DNA of 64,000 bases from Roseicyclus marinus (GCF_036322625.1 NZ_AP027266.1:2049001-2113000); one strand, 5' to 3'. Positions 17,423-25,681 are shown, counted from the stretch's first letter. Program-made: numbers and translations. The notes: a model not told the origin generated them from the letters alone.

Positions 17423-18310
17423 ATGGTGACCACGGACAAAATCGTAGAAGTCGGTTATGGCAATGTCGCCCGCGTTCGGATCGGCAAGGGGCTTCCGCTT
17501 GCCTACATCGGCGGGCCTTGTGCAATCGAATCCCGCGACCACACGTTTCGAATGGCCGAGGCCATAGGCGAAATTTGTCGCACATTAGAGATCCCATGGA
17601 TATTTAAGGCTTGCTACGACAAAGACTGCCGCTCCTCTGCGGACAGTTTCCACGGTGTCGGCCTTGAGGAAGGTCTCCGGATCCTTGCCGATGTGCGCGA
17701 TGCCTTTGGTATCCCCGTAGTGTCGGACTTTTCCGATCCTGCTTGGGGTCCTGCAACGGGCGAAGTTTGCGACCTTGTGCAGGTGCCAGCCTATCTTTGC
17801 CGACAGACTTCGGTCCTGCGCGCCGCCGCCAAGACGGGCCGTCCGGTTCATCTCAAGAAGGGACAGTTCATGTCCCCTTGGAACATGAAGAATTCCGTCC
17901 GCAAGCTTGAAGCTTTTGGCTGCGTCGGAACACTCCTCGCGGATCGCGGCACCTTTTTCGGCTACAACATGCTGGTCAACGACATGACCTGCTTCCCGAT
18001 CATGGCCCGCACGGGCTGTCCTGTCTGCTTTGACGCAACCCATTCGATCCAGATGCCGACATCCATGGGCAATGTCTCGGGCGGGCAACGTGAGTTCATT
18101 CCCGCGCTCGTTCGCGCAGCTGTGGCTTGCGGCGTTCAGGCGCTTTTCATGGAAACCCACGACAATCCCGCAAAGGCATTGTCCGACCCGAACACGGTGC
18201 TGGACATCAAGCATCTGAAATTCGTGCTCGCACAGGCCAAGCGCGTTCATGAAACCCGGCTCAGCCTCTTGCAGGAATTCGGAGAAGACAATGTCCACAC
18301 CGGTCAGTGA
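17423..18310 (+). CDS. kdsA: 3-deoxy-8-phosphooctulonate synthase
   Basis: A protein of about 295 residues with the KdsA motifs G-G-P-C-A-I-E-S, F-K-A-C-Y-D-K-D (normally F-K-A-S-F-D-K-A), R-G-T-F-F-G-Y-N and F-D-A-T-H-S-I-Q. It condenses phosphoenolpyruvate with arabinose-5-phosphate to form Kdo-8-phosphate. The start is uncertain: GGAGGA touches the ATG at 17423, so GTG at 17426 or 17408 may be used. A 73-base gap separates it from the pse operon, so it may begin a new transcript. In a glycan locus it may be an accessory copy supplying Kdo for a capsule or linker, not lipid A core. Confidence 0.85.
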   Translation: MVTTDKIVEVGYGNVARVRIGKGLPLAYIGGPCAIESRDHTFRMAEAIGEICRTLEIPWIFKACYDKDCRSSADSFHGVGLEEGLRILADVRDAFGIPVVSDFSDPAWGPATGEVCDLVQVPAYLCRQTSVLRAAAKTGRPVHLKKGQFMSPWNMKNSVRKLEAFGCVGTLLADRGTFFGYNMLVNDMTCFPIMARTGCPVCFDATHSIQMPTSMGNVSGGQREFIPALVRAAVACGVQALFMETHDNPAKALSDPNTVLDIKHLKFVLAQAKRVHETRLSLLQEFGEDNVHTGQ

Positions 18311-18722
18311 GCAGCGCCGCGTTTCGGATGTCGCCCTTGGTCTGGACCGTTTTCCGGTCCTGCGCCCGAACGATCTGTTGAAGACCGCACTGGAACAGAT
18401 GACCGCGAAGCGCCTCGGCATCGTTTGCATCACGAATGAAGCCGGGCTGCTTGAGGGCATCTTCACGGACGGAGACATCCGCCGCCATCTGTTGACTGTC
18501 CAGCGCCCCTTTGCAGCCCTCTTTTCCGACGATATCATTGATCACGCCCAGCGCAAGCCGACGACGGTGCCGGGAGACAGTTCCCTGCGCGCCGCGCTGG
18601 ATGTGATGGCGCGACTGCAAATCTGGGACCTCCCGGTGGTTGATCCCGCAGGGCGGCTGATCGGCCTGCTGCATCTTCACCCACTCGTCGAGGCGTTGAT
18701 GACCGCCTCCAACCAAGACTGA
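18291..18722 (+). CDS. Free-standing tandem CBS protein, KdsD-like C-terminal half
   Basis: A 143-residue protein made of two CBS motifs (about residues 10-65 and 75-140). The tracts L-G-I-V-C-I, G-I-F-T-D-G-D-I-R-R and L-P-V-V-D-P-A-G-R-L-I-G-L-L-H-L-H are those of the regulatory CBS half of arabinose-5-phosphate isomerase (KdsD/KpsF). The catalytic SIS domain is absent and nothing upstream encodes it, because the gene starts inside kdsA with a 20-base overlap and a GGAGAAG ribosome-binding site. It therefore looks like a deliberate stand-alone nucleotide-sensing module, not a broken gene. It may bind KdsA or a separate isomerase; that is inference. Confidence 0.7.
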   Translation: MSTPVSEQRRVSDVALGLDRFPVLRPNDLLKTALEQMTAKRLGIVCITNEAGLLEGIFTDGDIRRHLLTVQRPFAALFSDDIIDHAQRKPTTVPGDSSLRAALDVMARLQIWDLPVVDPAGRLIGLLHLHPLVEALMTASNQD

Positions 18723-18746
18723 AACCGCAAGACAGGGGAAACAGGA

Positions 18747-19688
18747 ATGCTGAACGAAGCACTTGAAGTCCTCGGCCGCCTCGGTCGCGCGGCTGATGCC
18801 GGGCGCATTGCTGCCGATGAGACTCGGGAAAAACTGGATCACCTGCGCGAACACGGATATGTCGCCTTCGATCATCTCGTGGGCACCGAGCACCTTGCAA
18901 AGATGCAGGCGGACTACAGGGACCGCCTTGAACGGCAGCTTGATTTCGACACCCCGACCCTTGCGCAATCAAAGATTGACCCGGTCCGCGACGCCGACCT
19001 GATCAAGTCGAACTTCTTCGGAACCCCTGCGCAACTCGCCGCGCGTGGGCTGACCTTCGACAAAAGCGACATACAATCCTACGAACAGGCGGTGCGCGAG
19101 TTTCGCCCTTCGACCCTCACAACCCGGATGCCGGATACCGCTGAATGGTTCGGCCTCTGGCTAGACCCCAAGATGCTTCCGGTGATCGAAGGTTATCTTG
19201 GCTTTGTCCCGGTTCTTGAAGAAGCCTTCATCCGCCGCAACTATCCGTCGGATTTCGTGGTGATGAACCATGCATGGCATCGTGATACCAACCACAGTCG
19301 TCACCTGTTGAAAGCTTTCTTCTTCCTCAACGACTGCACCTTGCGCAACGGACCGCATCACTACATCGCCGGCACGATTAAGGACCGACGCCTCGACGGA
19401 GGAAGCTACTTCAGCGAAGAAGAGGTCCGCGCGCTCTATCCGGCTGGCTCGGCCCGCGACATTGTCAGCGTCGTTCCTGCCGGGACGATCATCCTCGAAG
19501 ACACACGTGGCCTGCACAAGGCGGGAATCCCGGACGAAGGTTATCGCGACCTCGGCTTTGCGACCTTCCTGCCACCAATCGCGCTGCGCCGCCGCCCGGC
19601 CCTGTATCGGATGTCGCGCAGCACCTATACGCGCCTTACCCAAGAGCAGCGTCGTTATATCCCGCCGCAGGTCGTGCCGGCCTCTTGA
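18747..19688 (+). CDS. Phytanoyl-CoA dioxygenase (PhyH) family oxygenase
   Basis: A 313-residue protein. The iron ligands of the Fe(II)/2-oxoglutarate fold are visible as H178-x-D180 in A-W-H-R-D and a distal histidine H257 in R-G-L-H-K-A-G. H-H-Y-I-A-G-T after G-P fits the family core. It would hydroxylate or oxidise a small molecule or a sugar chain; a Kdo- or nonulosonate-containing glycan is possible given the neighbours. It follows the CBS gene by 24 bases with an AGGGGAAACAGGA ribosome-binding region. Confidence 0.75.
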   Translation: MLNEALEVLGRLGRAADAGRIAADETREKLDHLREHGYVAFDHLVGTEHLAKMQADYRDRLERQLDFDTPTLAQSKIDPVRDADLIKSNFFGTPAQLAARGLTFDKSDIQSYEQAVREFRPSTLTTRMPDTAEWFGLWLDPKMLPVIEGYLGFVPVLEEAFIRRNYPSDFVVMNHAWHRDTNHSRHLLKAFFFLNDCTLRNGPHHYIAGTIKDRRLDGGSYFSEEEVRALYPAGSARDIVSVVPAGTIILEDTRGLHKAGIPDEGYRDLGFATFLPPIALRRRPALYRMSRSTYTRLTQEQRRYIPPQVVPAS

Positions 19689-19703
19689 GGCGGGGCAATC
19701 GTG

Positions 19704-20561
19704 ATGGGACATCATCTGTTCAATCGAGTGACCCGTCGTTTCGCGCGGCTGACCTTCCCCTTTTTCGAGCGGGTCTTCAACCTACACATCACCCCGAACG
19801 ACTACTATTCGCCGATTCCTTCGGTCAAGGATTTACCAACGGACATTTATGATCGCCGCTTCGACATGGGCGGCGTGGACATGAACCTGTCAGGTCAGAC
19901 TGCATTCCTGCGCGATGTGCTTCCTCTGTATCTTTCGGAATTCACACCGAAGCAGAATGGCGGCTTGTCGCTGGCGGATGCCTATGTGCTCTACGCGCTC
20001 ATCCGCCATCGCAAACCAAGCCGGATGGTCGAGATCGGGGGTGGCGACAGCACCTTCATCTCCATGGCCGCCATCGAACGCAACAGGGCCGAGGGTCACC
20101 CGTGCCATTTCACCTGCATCGAACCTTATCCGCGCGATTTCCTGACCCGCGCCACATGGCCCGATTACCGCCTCGTGGTTGAAAAGGTACAAGACGCCGA
20201 CCTTTCGATCTTTGCCGATATTGACATGCTGTTCATCGACTCCAGCCACGTCAGCAAGATCGGCAGCGATGTCAATCACGAGATGTTTGAGATTCTTCCC
20301 CGGATGAAACCCGGCAGCCTGATCCACTGGCACGACATCGTCATCCCGACGAACTATTGGCGTGACTGGACGACAAACGGCACGCAATTCTGGAACGAAA
20401 GCTACCTCCTCCACGCATTCTTGATGTTCAACGCCGAATTCAGGGTGGTTTGGGCGGCCCGCTGGTTCAACCTGGAGCATCCCGACGCGCTCGCAGCCAC
20501 CCTGCCGTTCCTTGAGCCGTCTCACCGGCTGACATCGTTCTGGGTGGAGCGGGAAAAATAG
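19704..20561 (+). CDS. Class I SAM-dependent methyltransferase (Methyltransf_24-like)
   Basis: A 285-residue protein with M-V-E-I-G-G-G-D-S-T-F at the SAM-binding position (~112-122), C-I-E-P-Y in the next strand and L-F-I-D-S-S-H at the motif IV position. W-H-D-I-V downstream is typical of this group. ATG 19704 is used; a GTG one codon earlier is equally possible. It follows the PhyH-like gene by 15 bases, so it probably belongs to the same decoration unit. The acceptor is unknown. Confidence 0.7.
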   Translation: MGHHLFNRVTRRFARLTFPFFERVFNLHITPNDYYSPIPSVKDLPTDIYDRRFDMGGVDMNLSGQTAFLRDVLPLYLSEFTPKQNGGLSLADAYVLYALIRHRKPSRMVEIGGGDSTFISMAAIERNRAEGHPCHFTCIEPYPRDFLTRATWPDYRLVVEKVQDADLSIFADIDMLFIDSSHVSKIGSDVNHEMFEILPRMKPGSLIHWHDIVIPTNYWRDWTTNGTQFWNESYLLHAFLMFNAEFRVVWAARWFNLEHPDALAATLPFLEPSHRLTSFWVEREK

Positions 20562-20572
20562 AGCCGCCAATC

Positions 20573-21013
20573 ATGTTTGAACGGATATACCAATCAATCG
20601 GATTCAGGTTTGCGAAGTTTCTTCGCCCTTTTCTTGCAAGGTCACCTCTTATTTGGGGTGACCGAGATCGGCTGGTTCTTGGGAAGAACGTACACCTCGT
20701 TGATGCTGTCATTAACCTTCGCTCTGGAAGGGTGGTGATTGGGGACTATACTTTTCTCGGGCATGGCGTGATGCTGCTGACAGGTAAGCATGATTATCGC
20801 AGCAGAAACGACGAACGCCAAAAGAATGTGACGTCGTCAGGCAATGACATCATCATCGGGAAAAGTGTCTGGATTGCCTCAGGCGCCATCATTTCCGCGC
20901 CCTGCAATATTGGGGACAATGCTGTTATTGGAGCGGGATGTGTAATCTCTGGAGATATACCAGAGAACTCGATAACTACCGGCTCCAGACCGATCTCGAC
21001 AAGACCAATATAG
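20573..21013 (+). CDS. Hexapeptide-repeat acyltransferase (WcaF/Maa-like)
   Basis: A 146-residue left-handed beta-helix protein. Hexapeptide repeats run from about residue 36 to 130 (V-I-G-D-Y-T-F, I-I-I-G-K-S-V-W-I, I-G-D-N-A-V-I-G-A-G). G-K-H-D-Y near residue 73 supplies the catalytic histidine usual for sugar O-acetyltransferases. The C-terminus ends soon after the last repeat. Base composition is more AT-rich than the genes before it, marking the start of the mosaic region. It probably O-acetylates a sugar of the surface glycan. Confidence 0.75.
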   Translation: MFERIYQSIGFRFAKFLRPFLARSPLIWGDRDRLVLGKNVHLVDAVINLRSGRVVIGDYTFLGHGVMLLTGKHDYRSRNDERQKNVTSSGNDIIIGKSVWIASGAIISAPCNIGDNAVIGAGCVISGDIPENSITTGSRPISTRPI

Positions 21014-21014
21014 T

Positions 21015-21215
21015 AGCAAAAATAGCAAACTTTTCGTCAAGAGAGAGGTCCTAAGCCACCCTGACTGCCGTCGCGTCTATGTCGAAGTGATCGAAAATTT
21101 CCATGAGCAGGCCTCCAAGGTGACCGAAGTCTGCAAGGACTGCGGCTTCACCTTGCAGGAAAGCACGGCGGAAAGCTTCACAAGCAACCAGATCTGGACC
21201 AAGCCGCTGCGCTAG
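21015..21215 (+). pseudogene. Orphan C-terminal gene remnant
   Basis: A frame without its own start runs to a TAG at 21213-21215. It reads a protein-like tail containing H-P-D-C-R-R-V-Y-V-E-V-I and V-C-K-D-C-G-F-T-L-Q-E-S. It has a C-x2-C pair and a codon pattern typical of the GC-rich genes, unlike the AT-rich acyltransferase just before it. I do not recognise the family. It looks like the 3' end of a gene cut off when the acyltransferase or mobile segment entered. Confidence 0.45.
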
Positions 21216-21263
21216 TCACAAAAACCAGCCAGCTGCCGGTTTCGTGGACACAAAGATAAGATC

Positions 21264-21281
21264 TCGGGCGTTTGAGCCCGA
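21264..21281 (-). terminator. Possible hairpin after the disrupted acyltransferase gene
   Basis: TCGGGC, a six-base loop and GCCCGA form a 6-bp stem just past the 3' end of the minus-strand acyltransferase remnant. There is no T run directly after the stem on the minus strand, so function as a terminator is weakly supported. Confidence 0.25.
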
Positions 21282-21304
21282 TCGGCCGCCAGCCCACAAT
21301 CCTG

Positions 21305-22318
21305 TCAATGGGCATGGCCCTCGGCCCGATAGATGTTCACCAGCGGCCGCTCCATCAGTATGAACGACAGCCATGCGAGGAATAACGAAATCGAAAACGT
21401 TGCAAGCAATGAATCTTGCAGTGGCGCCCACAAGTTCAGAAGGAGCCCGTGCCAAGCGTATAGTCCATAGGCAAGGCACCCGATCACCATCAACGCCTTC
21501 ATGACAGGACCGGCGGGTACGGAGATGCGTTCAAGGATTGCATGTGCGCGCAAGAGTGCCACCAGCGCCACAATCGTGGAAATGGGGCCGAAATACCACC
21601 AAAATCTCGCTGGGTAGGTCAACGAACATATCATCAGGCAGACGATGGCCAGAGCCACCAAGGGCACCAGGCGGGCAAAATGGGCTTTGGGCGGGCTCTC
21701 CGTGTTCTGGCGCGCCGCCAGAATACCGGTCAGGAAGAACATCATGACTGATGGCAAGGTCCTGAGATCAATTGTAGATCCGAAAACAAACAAAAGCGCT
21801 ACAAGTGATCCAAGTCCGAGGACCAGCCAGCGTCGCGACGAAACGACAAGTAGCCAGCAGATCAACGGAGCAAGGACATAGAACTGTATTTCGATGCCCA
21901 GCGTCCAGAATATTCCGACCGGGTAGTTCAGGTGGTTGTACTGAATGGAAAAAAATGCAGAAAGAAGATCCCCCCAGTTTAGTTCCCAGGGTATCACACC
22001 TGCAAGGCAAGCGAAAACAGCAAGCAGCGACACCAGCCAAAACAGCGGCATGATCCGCATCGCCCTGCAGCGATAGAAATGCATGACTCCGGAAAGCGTG
22101 AAAGCATACCGGTTCGAGAAAAATCCAAAACCGATTACATAACCAGACAAGCCAAAGAACATCCAGACTGACGCCCGCCCCGGAAAATTCAGCGCCTGCA
22201 GAAACCCGCCTTCCAGTCGTCAACCCAGGACGTGCCAGAACACAACGCTTGAGGCGAAGAAACCCCGCAGAATAAGCGACAAATCGATGGTGTCAGGGGT
22301 CCTGATGAACGGTGTCAT
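21305..22318 (-). pseudogene. OafA-type acyltransferase 3, interrupted by an in-frame TGA
   Basis: From an ATG at 22318 the frame reads 32 residues ending F-W-H-V-L-G, meets TGA at 22222-22220, and continues in the same frame with R-L-E-G-G-F-L-Q-A-L-N-F and S-V-W-M-F-F-G-L-S-G-Y-V-I-G. The joined product of about 337 residues has the size and about ten hydrophobic segments of membrane acyltransferase 3 proteins that acetylate surface sugars. The histidine in F-W-H is the conserved one of this family. Either one substitution (from CGA or TGG) killed the gene or the base is an error. Internal re-initiation at 22162 would lack the catalytic histidine. Confidence 0.75.
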
Positions 22319-22411
22319 GTGATCCACTTGGACTTCGAGCGACTGTCTTGAGCGAGCGATGGGGACAAAAGAGGACGGTTGTCCGAGTCTTACGATGAAT
22401 GTGGTGGGCCC

Positions 22412-23260
22412 TCAGACCGAGGAAAAATAATCCCGCGCCTCTCGTTCGATTGCCACTGCGAGATTTTCGGCGGTTTCCATTTTTTCTGTAGTGATGCATA
22501 TGTCATGCTCTACAGCATATGGAACGGATATATCATCGCTGCTTTCACCCGGTTTTTCAATCCGGGCAATCGCATCGCACAATTCGGGGATCGATGCGCA
22601 TCCCCTGTCTGCAAAGTCGACGATGCCAAGCGGCTCTCTTGCTGCAGCCTCGCTCAGTGCCATTGCAGCAGCGCTGCGGCTCACCATGGAAAATCGATGC
22701 GCGGGGAAGGTATCGGGGTTCTTGGAACTGATCGCAAGTTGGCACAGCTTCTGGAAACGGCCCGAGTAATCGTCCGAAGAGAAAATGAACGGGAAACGGA
22801 ACACCGTGGAAATATCCCTGAGCGGTGAATTGCTCAGAACGTGCTCCATTTCGATTTTTCGCCGCGTGTAGCCGTCCATTTCAACCGAGGGGAGCGGCAG
22901 ATCAATCCAGCGCTCCTTAAACTCGGCATGTTCAAAATAGTTGTATACGAAAAAGCTCGATACTGTGATGTAGTGATATGTCTGCGACAGCAGGCCATAC
23001 TGATGGGCCAGAACAAGCCCTTCGCTATCGTCTTTCGCAAAATTCACCATATCAATGACGATTTCGGGGCGGAAAGTCTCAAAGACCTCATAGAGCCTCG
23101 ATTGGTCCTTTCGGTCGCAGACGAAATGTGAATGGTGGTAGTCTGGGGTTTCATTCCTGCTCAGCGTTCGCACGTCACGCTGCGGATCCTCTTGCCGCAA
23201 CAACGTGCACAAGCTGGAACCCACATATCGCGTTCCCCCCAAGACCAGAATTTTCGTCAT
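22412..23260 (-). CDS. NAD-dependent epimerase/dehydratase family protein
   Basis: A 282-residue atypical SDR. It has L-G-G-T-R-Y-V-G at residues 7-14 for nucleotide binding and S-S-F-F-V-Y in place of the serine strand. Y-T-R-R-K (residues ~130-134) provides the Y-x3-K pair. It may act on a sugar nucleotide in the neighbouring glycan pathway, or be cargo of the mosaic segment. It stands alone: 93 bases separate it from the acyltransferase remnant, and 248 bases on the other side, up to the IS256 end, hold nothing I can identify. Confidence 0.65.
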   Translation of the reverse strand: MTKILVLGGTRYVGSSLCTLLRQEDPQRDVRTLSRNETPDYHHSHFVCDRKDQSRLYEVFETFRPEIVIDMVNFAKDDSEGLVLAHQYGLLSQTYHYITVSSFFVYNYFEHAEFKERWIDLPLPSVEMDGYTRRKIEMEHVLSNSPLRDISTVFRFPFIFSSDDYSGRFQKLCQLAISSKNPDTFPAHRFSMVSRSAAAMALSEAAAREPLGIVDFADRGCASIPELCDAIARIEKPGESSDDISVPYAVEHDICITTEKMETAENLAVAIEREARDYFSSV

Positions 23261-23508
23261 TGCGGCAAGTCCTCAAGTGGCGATTTCAAGGGAAAGAAAC
23301 TTCACATTAAGTGCCTGGTTTTCAAGTCACGATGGGCTGCGTTCATCGGCATCATTGATTGGCTAAAGGTCGCAGCGCGTGCCTTCAGCGTTATCTTGCG
23401 AAGTCTCGGCGCACAATGATCGTTCTTCCGGCCGGGTGCATCGATTATCCGACTTCGACCGCGCTTCCAAAGGGCCTTGCTCGGCCGCGGGGCAAGGACT
23501 GGAGTGTG

Positions 23509-23824
23509 GAGCTATGATCGAAAGTTGGTGACGTTTTGATCAGGCGGCTTTGCTTTTGTGCTTGATCCCGTCGCGGAACTCAATCCCTTCGATGATTTCA
23601 GGCAGGCGATTTTGACCATCGCACTTGCGCCCCTTCTTCTTGGCTGACAGCATCAACTGGTGCGTCATCGCCAGTGCCGTCTGGCGGCTCAGGCAGCCCT
23701 TAGTCTTGGTTGTTCGGTGCCGGACGGTCGCGAAGGTTCTTTCGATCGGGTTCGTCGTTCTGATGTGCTTCCAGTGCTCGACTGGAAAATCATAGAGCGC
23801 CTGCAAATCGGCGCGGTCTTTGGT
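23509..23824 (-). mobile_element. IS256-family remnant, transposase C-terminus plus terminal repeat
   Basis: The minus strand encodes the last ~94 residues of a Mutator/IS256 transposase (T-K-D-R, then H-W-K-H-I-R-T-T-N-P-I-E-R-T-F, ending at 23540). Past the stop, GAGCTATGATCGAAAGTTGG starting at 23509 matches the usual IS256 end, so this end of the element is preserved. The coding part breaks off exactly where IS3-type coding sequence begins in the opposite direction at 23823. No functional transposase can be made. Confidence 0.75.
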
Positions 23825-24040
23825 CGAGCGTTACAACCGGACGGTCCGCCACGCATGGCTGGACATCCACATCTTTGAAACCATCGAGGAGGTGCAGCAG
23901 ATCGCAATTGAATGCCTATGGACCTATAACAACGAACGCCCCAACATGGGCATCGCAGGCGTCACGCCTGCCATGAAGCTGAAAATGGCTGCGTGAGTTC
24001 TACGGTCGCGCCCCATTAAAACGGGGAGGATTACCGCATG
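23823..24040 (+). mobile_element. IS3-family remnant, transposase OrfB C-terminus
   Basis: From 23823 to a TGA at 23994-23996 the plus strand reads V-E-R-Y-N-R-T-V-R-H-A-W-L and W-T-Y-N-N-E-R-P-N-M-G, the integrase-core tail of an IS3-group transposase, about 57 residues with no start. About 40 bases of element-like non-coding sequence follow (GCCCCATTAAAACGGGG). It is joined head-on to the IS256 remnant at 23822-23824. Confidence 0.7.
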
Positions 24041-24067
24041 AAGAGCAAAGTGCTCTGCCCCCGACAC

Positions 24068-24475
24068 TCATCCATCTAAAACCAGAGCCGGCGGGCGACA
24101 GTTGCCCGCTTGCGCGGAGGGAGCAATGGGCGATCGGTAGAACGCGTCCGTTTCGTGGAGCCGACCGCCCATTGCGGTGAGTTTGGCGGCGCAAACCGCG
24201 GGGGTCGTTAGCCGATGGTCGAATGTGACGGGGCCGCATTGTAGTCGGCGACCCAGCGTCCGACGACCTCTCGGGCATGATCGAGACCGAAGAACAGAAC
24301 CTTGTTCAGAAGCTTGTCCCGAATCTTCGAATTGAACGCCTCGCAGATGCCGTTCTGCATCGGCTTGCCCGGGGTGACGAAGTGCCAGGCCACGTCCGTC
24401 TCCTTGCTCCAGGTCAGCATCGCGTTCGCGGTGAACTCGGTGCTGTCAGGGGGCAGTAACATCATCTGAGCCCCA
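24068..24475 (-). pseudogene. Second IS3-family transposase remnant, with a one-base frameshift
   Basis: On the minus strand a frame reads D-S-T-E-F-T, then F-V-T-P-G-K-P-M-Q-N-G-I-C-E-A-F-N and W-V-A-D-Y-N, the second and third catalytic positions of an IS3 DDE transposase. It ends S-T-I-G-stop at 24208. Inserting one base in that TA-codon restores a frame that continues T-T-P-A-V-C-A-A-K-L-T-A-M-G to a TGA at 24068, as in intact relatives. The N-terminal half is missing; the coding match starts where the recombinase gene ends. Confidence 0.7.
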
Positions 24476-25394
24476 TCGATCGACCGGTCACCTCCCACAC
24501 ATTATGTTCTGCGCACTCCAAGTACCTGGCCAAGGTTGCCACTGACTTCCAACCTCCAGCACGCATGATAGCGACTGTGTCATGGCCCGCACAAAGAAGT
24601 TCCTGCGCCGCGCCTACCCGAAGCGAGTGCCCTCTGAACTCACCACTAAACTGCAAGCCTGCCCTCGCAGCCCCTTTTTGGATGGCTCGGCGAACAGTGA
24701 CTGAATTCAGGTCGCGACGCACCGCCTGTCCCTGATAAATTGGACAGAAGAGAAACTCGAAGTCCGCCCCCCTCCAATCAATCCAAGAACGAACAACACG
24801 CGCCGTTTCCCTTGATGTGAAGACGTAGCGCCCCAGACCGGCCTGATCCGTCTTGCTGCGACGGATCGTTACGCGCAGCGTACCATCCGACCGCCAGTCC
24901 AAGTCGTCGTCACGCAAGGCGACCAACTCCGACCTCCGCGCCAACATCTCGAAGCCGAGCGCGAGGATGGCGCTGTCGCGGATGCCCCAAGGCGTATCAG
25001 GCTGCACGGCTAGGACGTCGCGGAGTTGTGTCCGCGACATACCCCTCGCCTGCTGCGGTGGCTTTGTCCGCGACCTGATTGCTCTCCGCAGGGCAAGACG
25101 GACATCTTCATCTCGCGTCGGATCTAACATTCCCATCATGCGGTGCAGCTTTCCGATAGCCACGAGACGTCGGCGGACGGTTGTCGGCACCAACCGCCCA
25201 CCCTGCTCATCCACAAAGCCGCAGATAGTGCTGATTTCTGCTGGAAAGGGCACACGGCCATACCGGGCACACCAGTCGACAAAGCTTCTCACATCATCGT
25301 AGTATGCGCGGATGGTGGATGGGGCGTACGCACCTTCAAGCCGGAGCAACTGCTCTTCCCATCGCGGTCCGGGGCTTTTGGCTCTCAAGGTCAT
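24462..25394 (-). CDS. Tyrosine recombinase/integrase
   Basis: A protein of about 310 residues: an N-terminal SAM-like core-binding domain followed by the catalytic domain. Numbering from an upstream ATG at 25415, the active-site residues are R161 (A-R-R-S-E-L), K188, H263-x-x-R266 (G-H-S-L-R), W289 and Y298. The ATG at 25394 is preferred because the upstream ATG lies inside a perfect palindrome. The last codons overlap the start of the IS3 remnant, so the tail may have been altered by that insertion, but the catalytic tyrosine is kept. It probably mobilised part of this mosaic region. Confidence 0.8.
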   Translation of the reverse strand: MTLRAKSPGPRWEEQLLRLEGAYAPSTIRAYYDDVRSFVDWCARYGRVPFPAEISTICGFVDEQGGRLVPTTVRRRLVAIGKLHRMMGMLDPTRDEDVRLALRRAIRSRTKPPQQARGMSRTQLRDVLAVQPDTPWGIRDSAILALGFEMLARRSELVALRDDDLDWRSDGTLRVTIRRSKTDQAGLGRYVFTSRETARVVRSWIDWRGADFEFLFCPIYQGQAVRRDLNSVTVRRAIQKGAARAGLQFSGEFRGHSLRVGAAQELLCAGHDTVAIMRAGGWKSVATLARYLECAEHNVWEVTGRSMGLR

Positions 25395-25397
25395 AAT

Positions 25398-25414
25398 TGT
25401 CCAAATAGTGGACA
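25398..25414. promoter_or_regulatory. Palindromic operator candidate between integrase and HTH gene
   Basis: TGTCCA, five bases and TGGACA form a perfect inverted repeat. It lies directly in front of the preferred integrase start (25394, minus) and 15 bases before the HTH gene start (25430, plus). The size, symmetry and position between divergent genes suit a dimeric HTH repressor controlling both promoters. Confidence 0.5.
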
Positions 25415-25429
25415 TTTACAGGTGCGTCA

Positions 25430-25681
25430 ATGTTGAGCGGCATTCAAATCAAGATGGCTAGATCTGCTTTGGATTGGTCGCTGAAGGACCTCGCTGATGC
25501 CTGCGGCCTTTCGGAAAAGACCATCCGCCGCCTCGAAAGCGAACGGATGATCCAGTCGACAACCGTCAAGACCTTAACCTTGGTCAAGAGCACACTCGAA
25601 GCAGCCGGCATCGAGTTCTTAGGAACACCAGATGACCGGCCGGGCATACGCATCGGACGGCCATCCTCTAAGTGCGAATAA
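25430..25681 (+). CDS. Small XRE-family HTH regulator
   Basis: An 83-residue protein. Residues 6-60 form a helix-turn-helix domain (A-L-D-W-S-L-K-D-L-A-D-A-C-G-L-S-E-K-T-I-R-R-L-E). The remaining tail is short and has no other domain. An AGGTG stretch before the ATG serves as ribosome-binding site. It is divergent from the tyrosine recombinase with a palindrome between them, so it probably represses integrase and itself. It is small enough to be a complete regulator and shows no truncation. Confidence 0.7.
   Translation: MLSGIQIKMARSALDWSLKDLADACGLSEKTIRRLESERMIQSTTVKTLTLVKSTLEAAGIEFLGTPDDRPGIRIGRPSSKCE

Noticed and set aside
22220-22222. Selenocysteine recoding of the TGA in the acyltransferase gene
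   Set aside because: No reason exists for selenocysteine at this place in the family, and no selenocysteine insertion hairpin was evident; a simple nonsense change is more likely.
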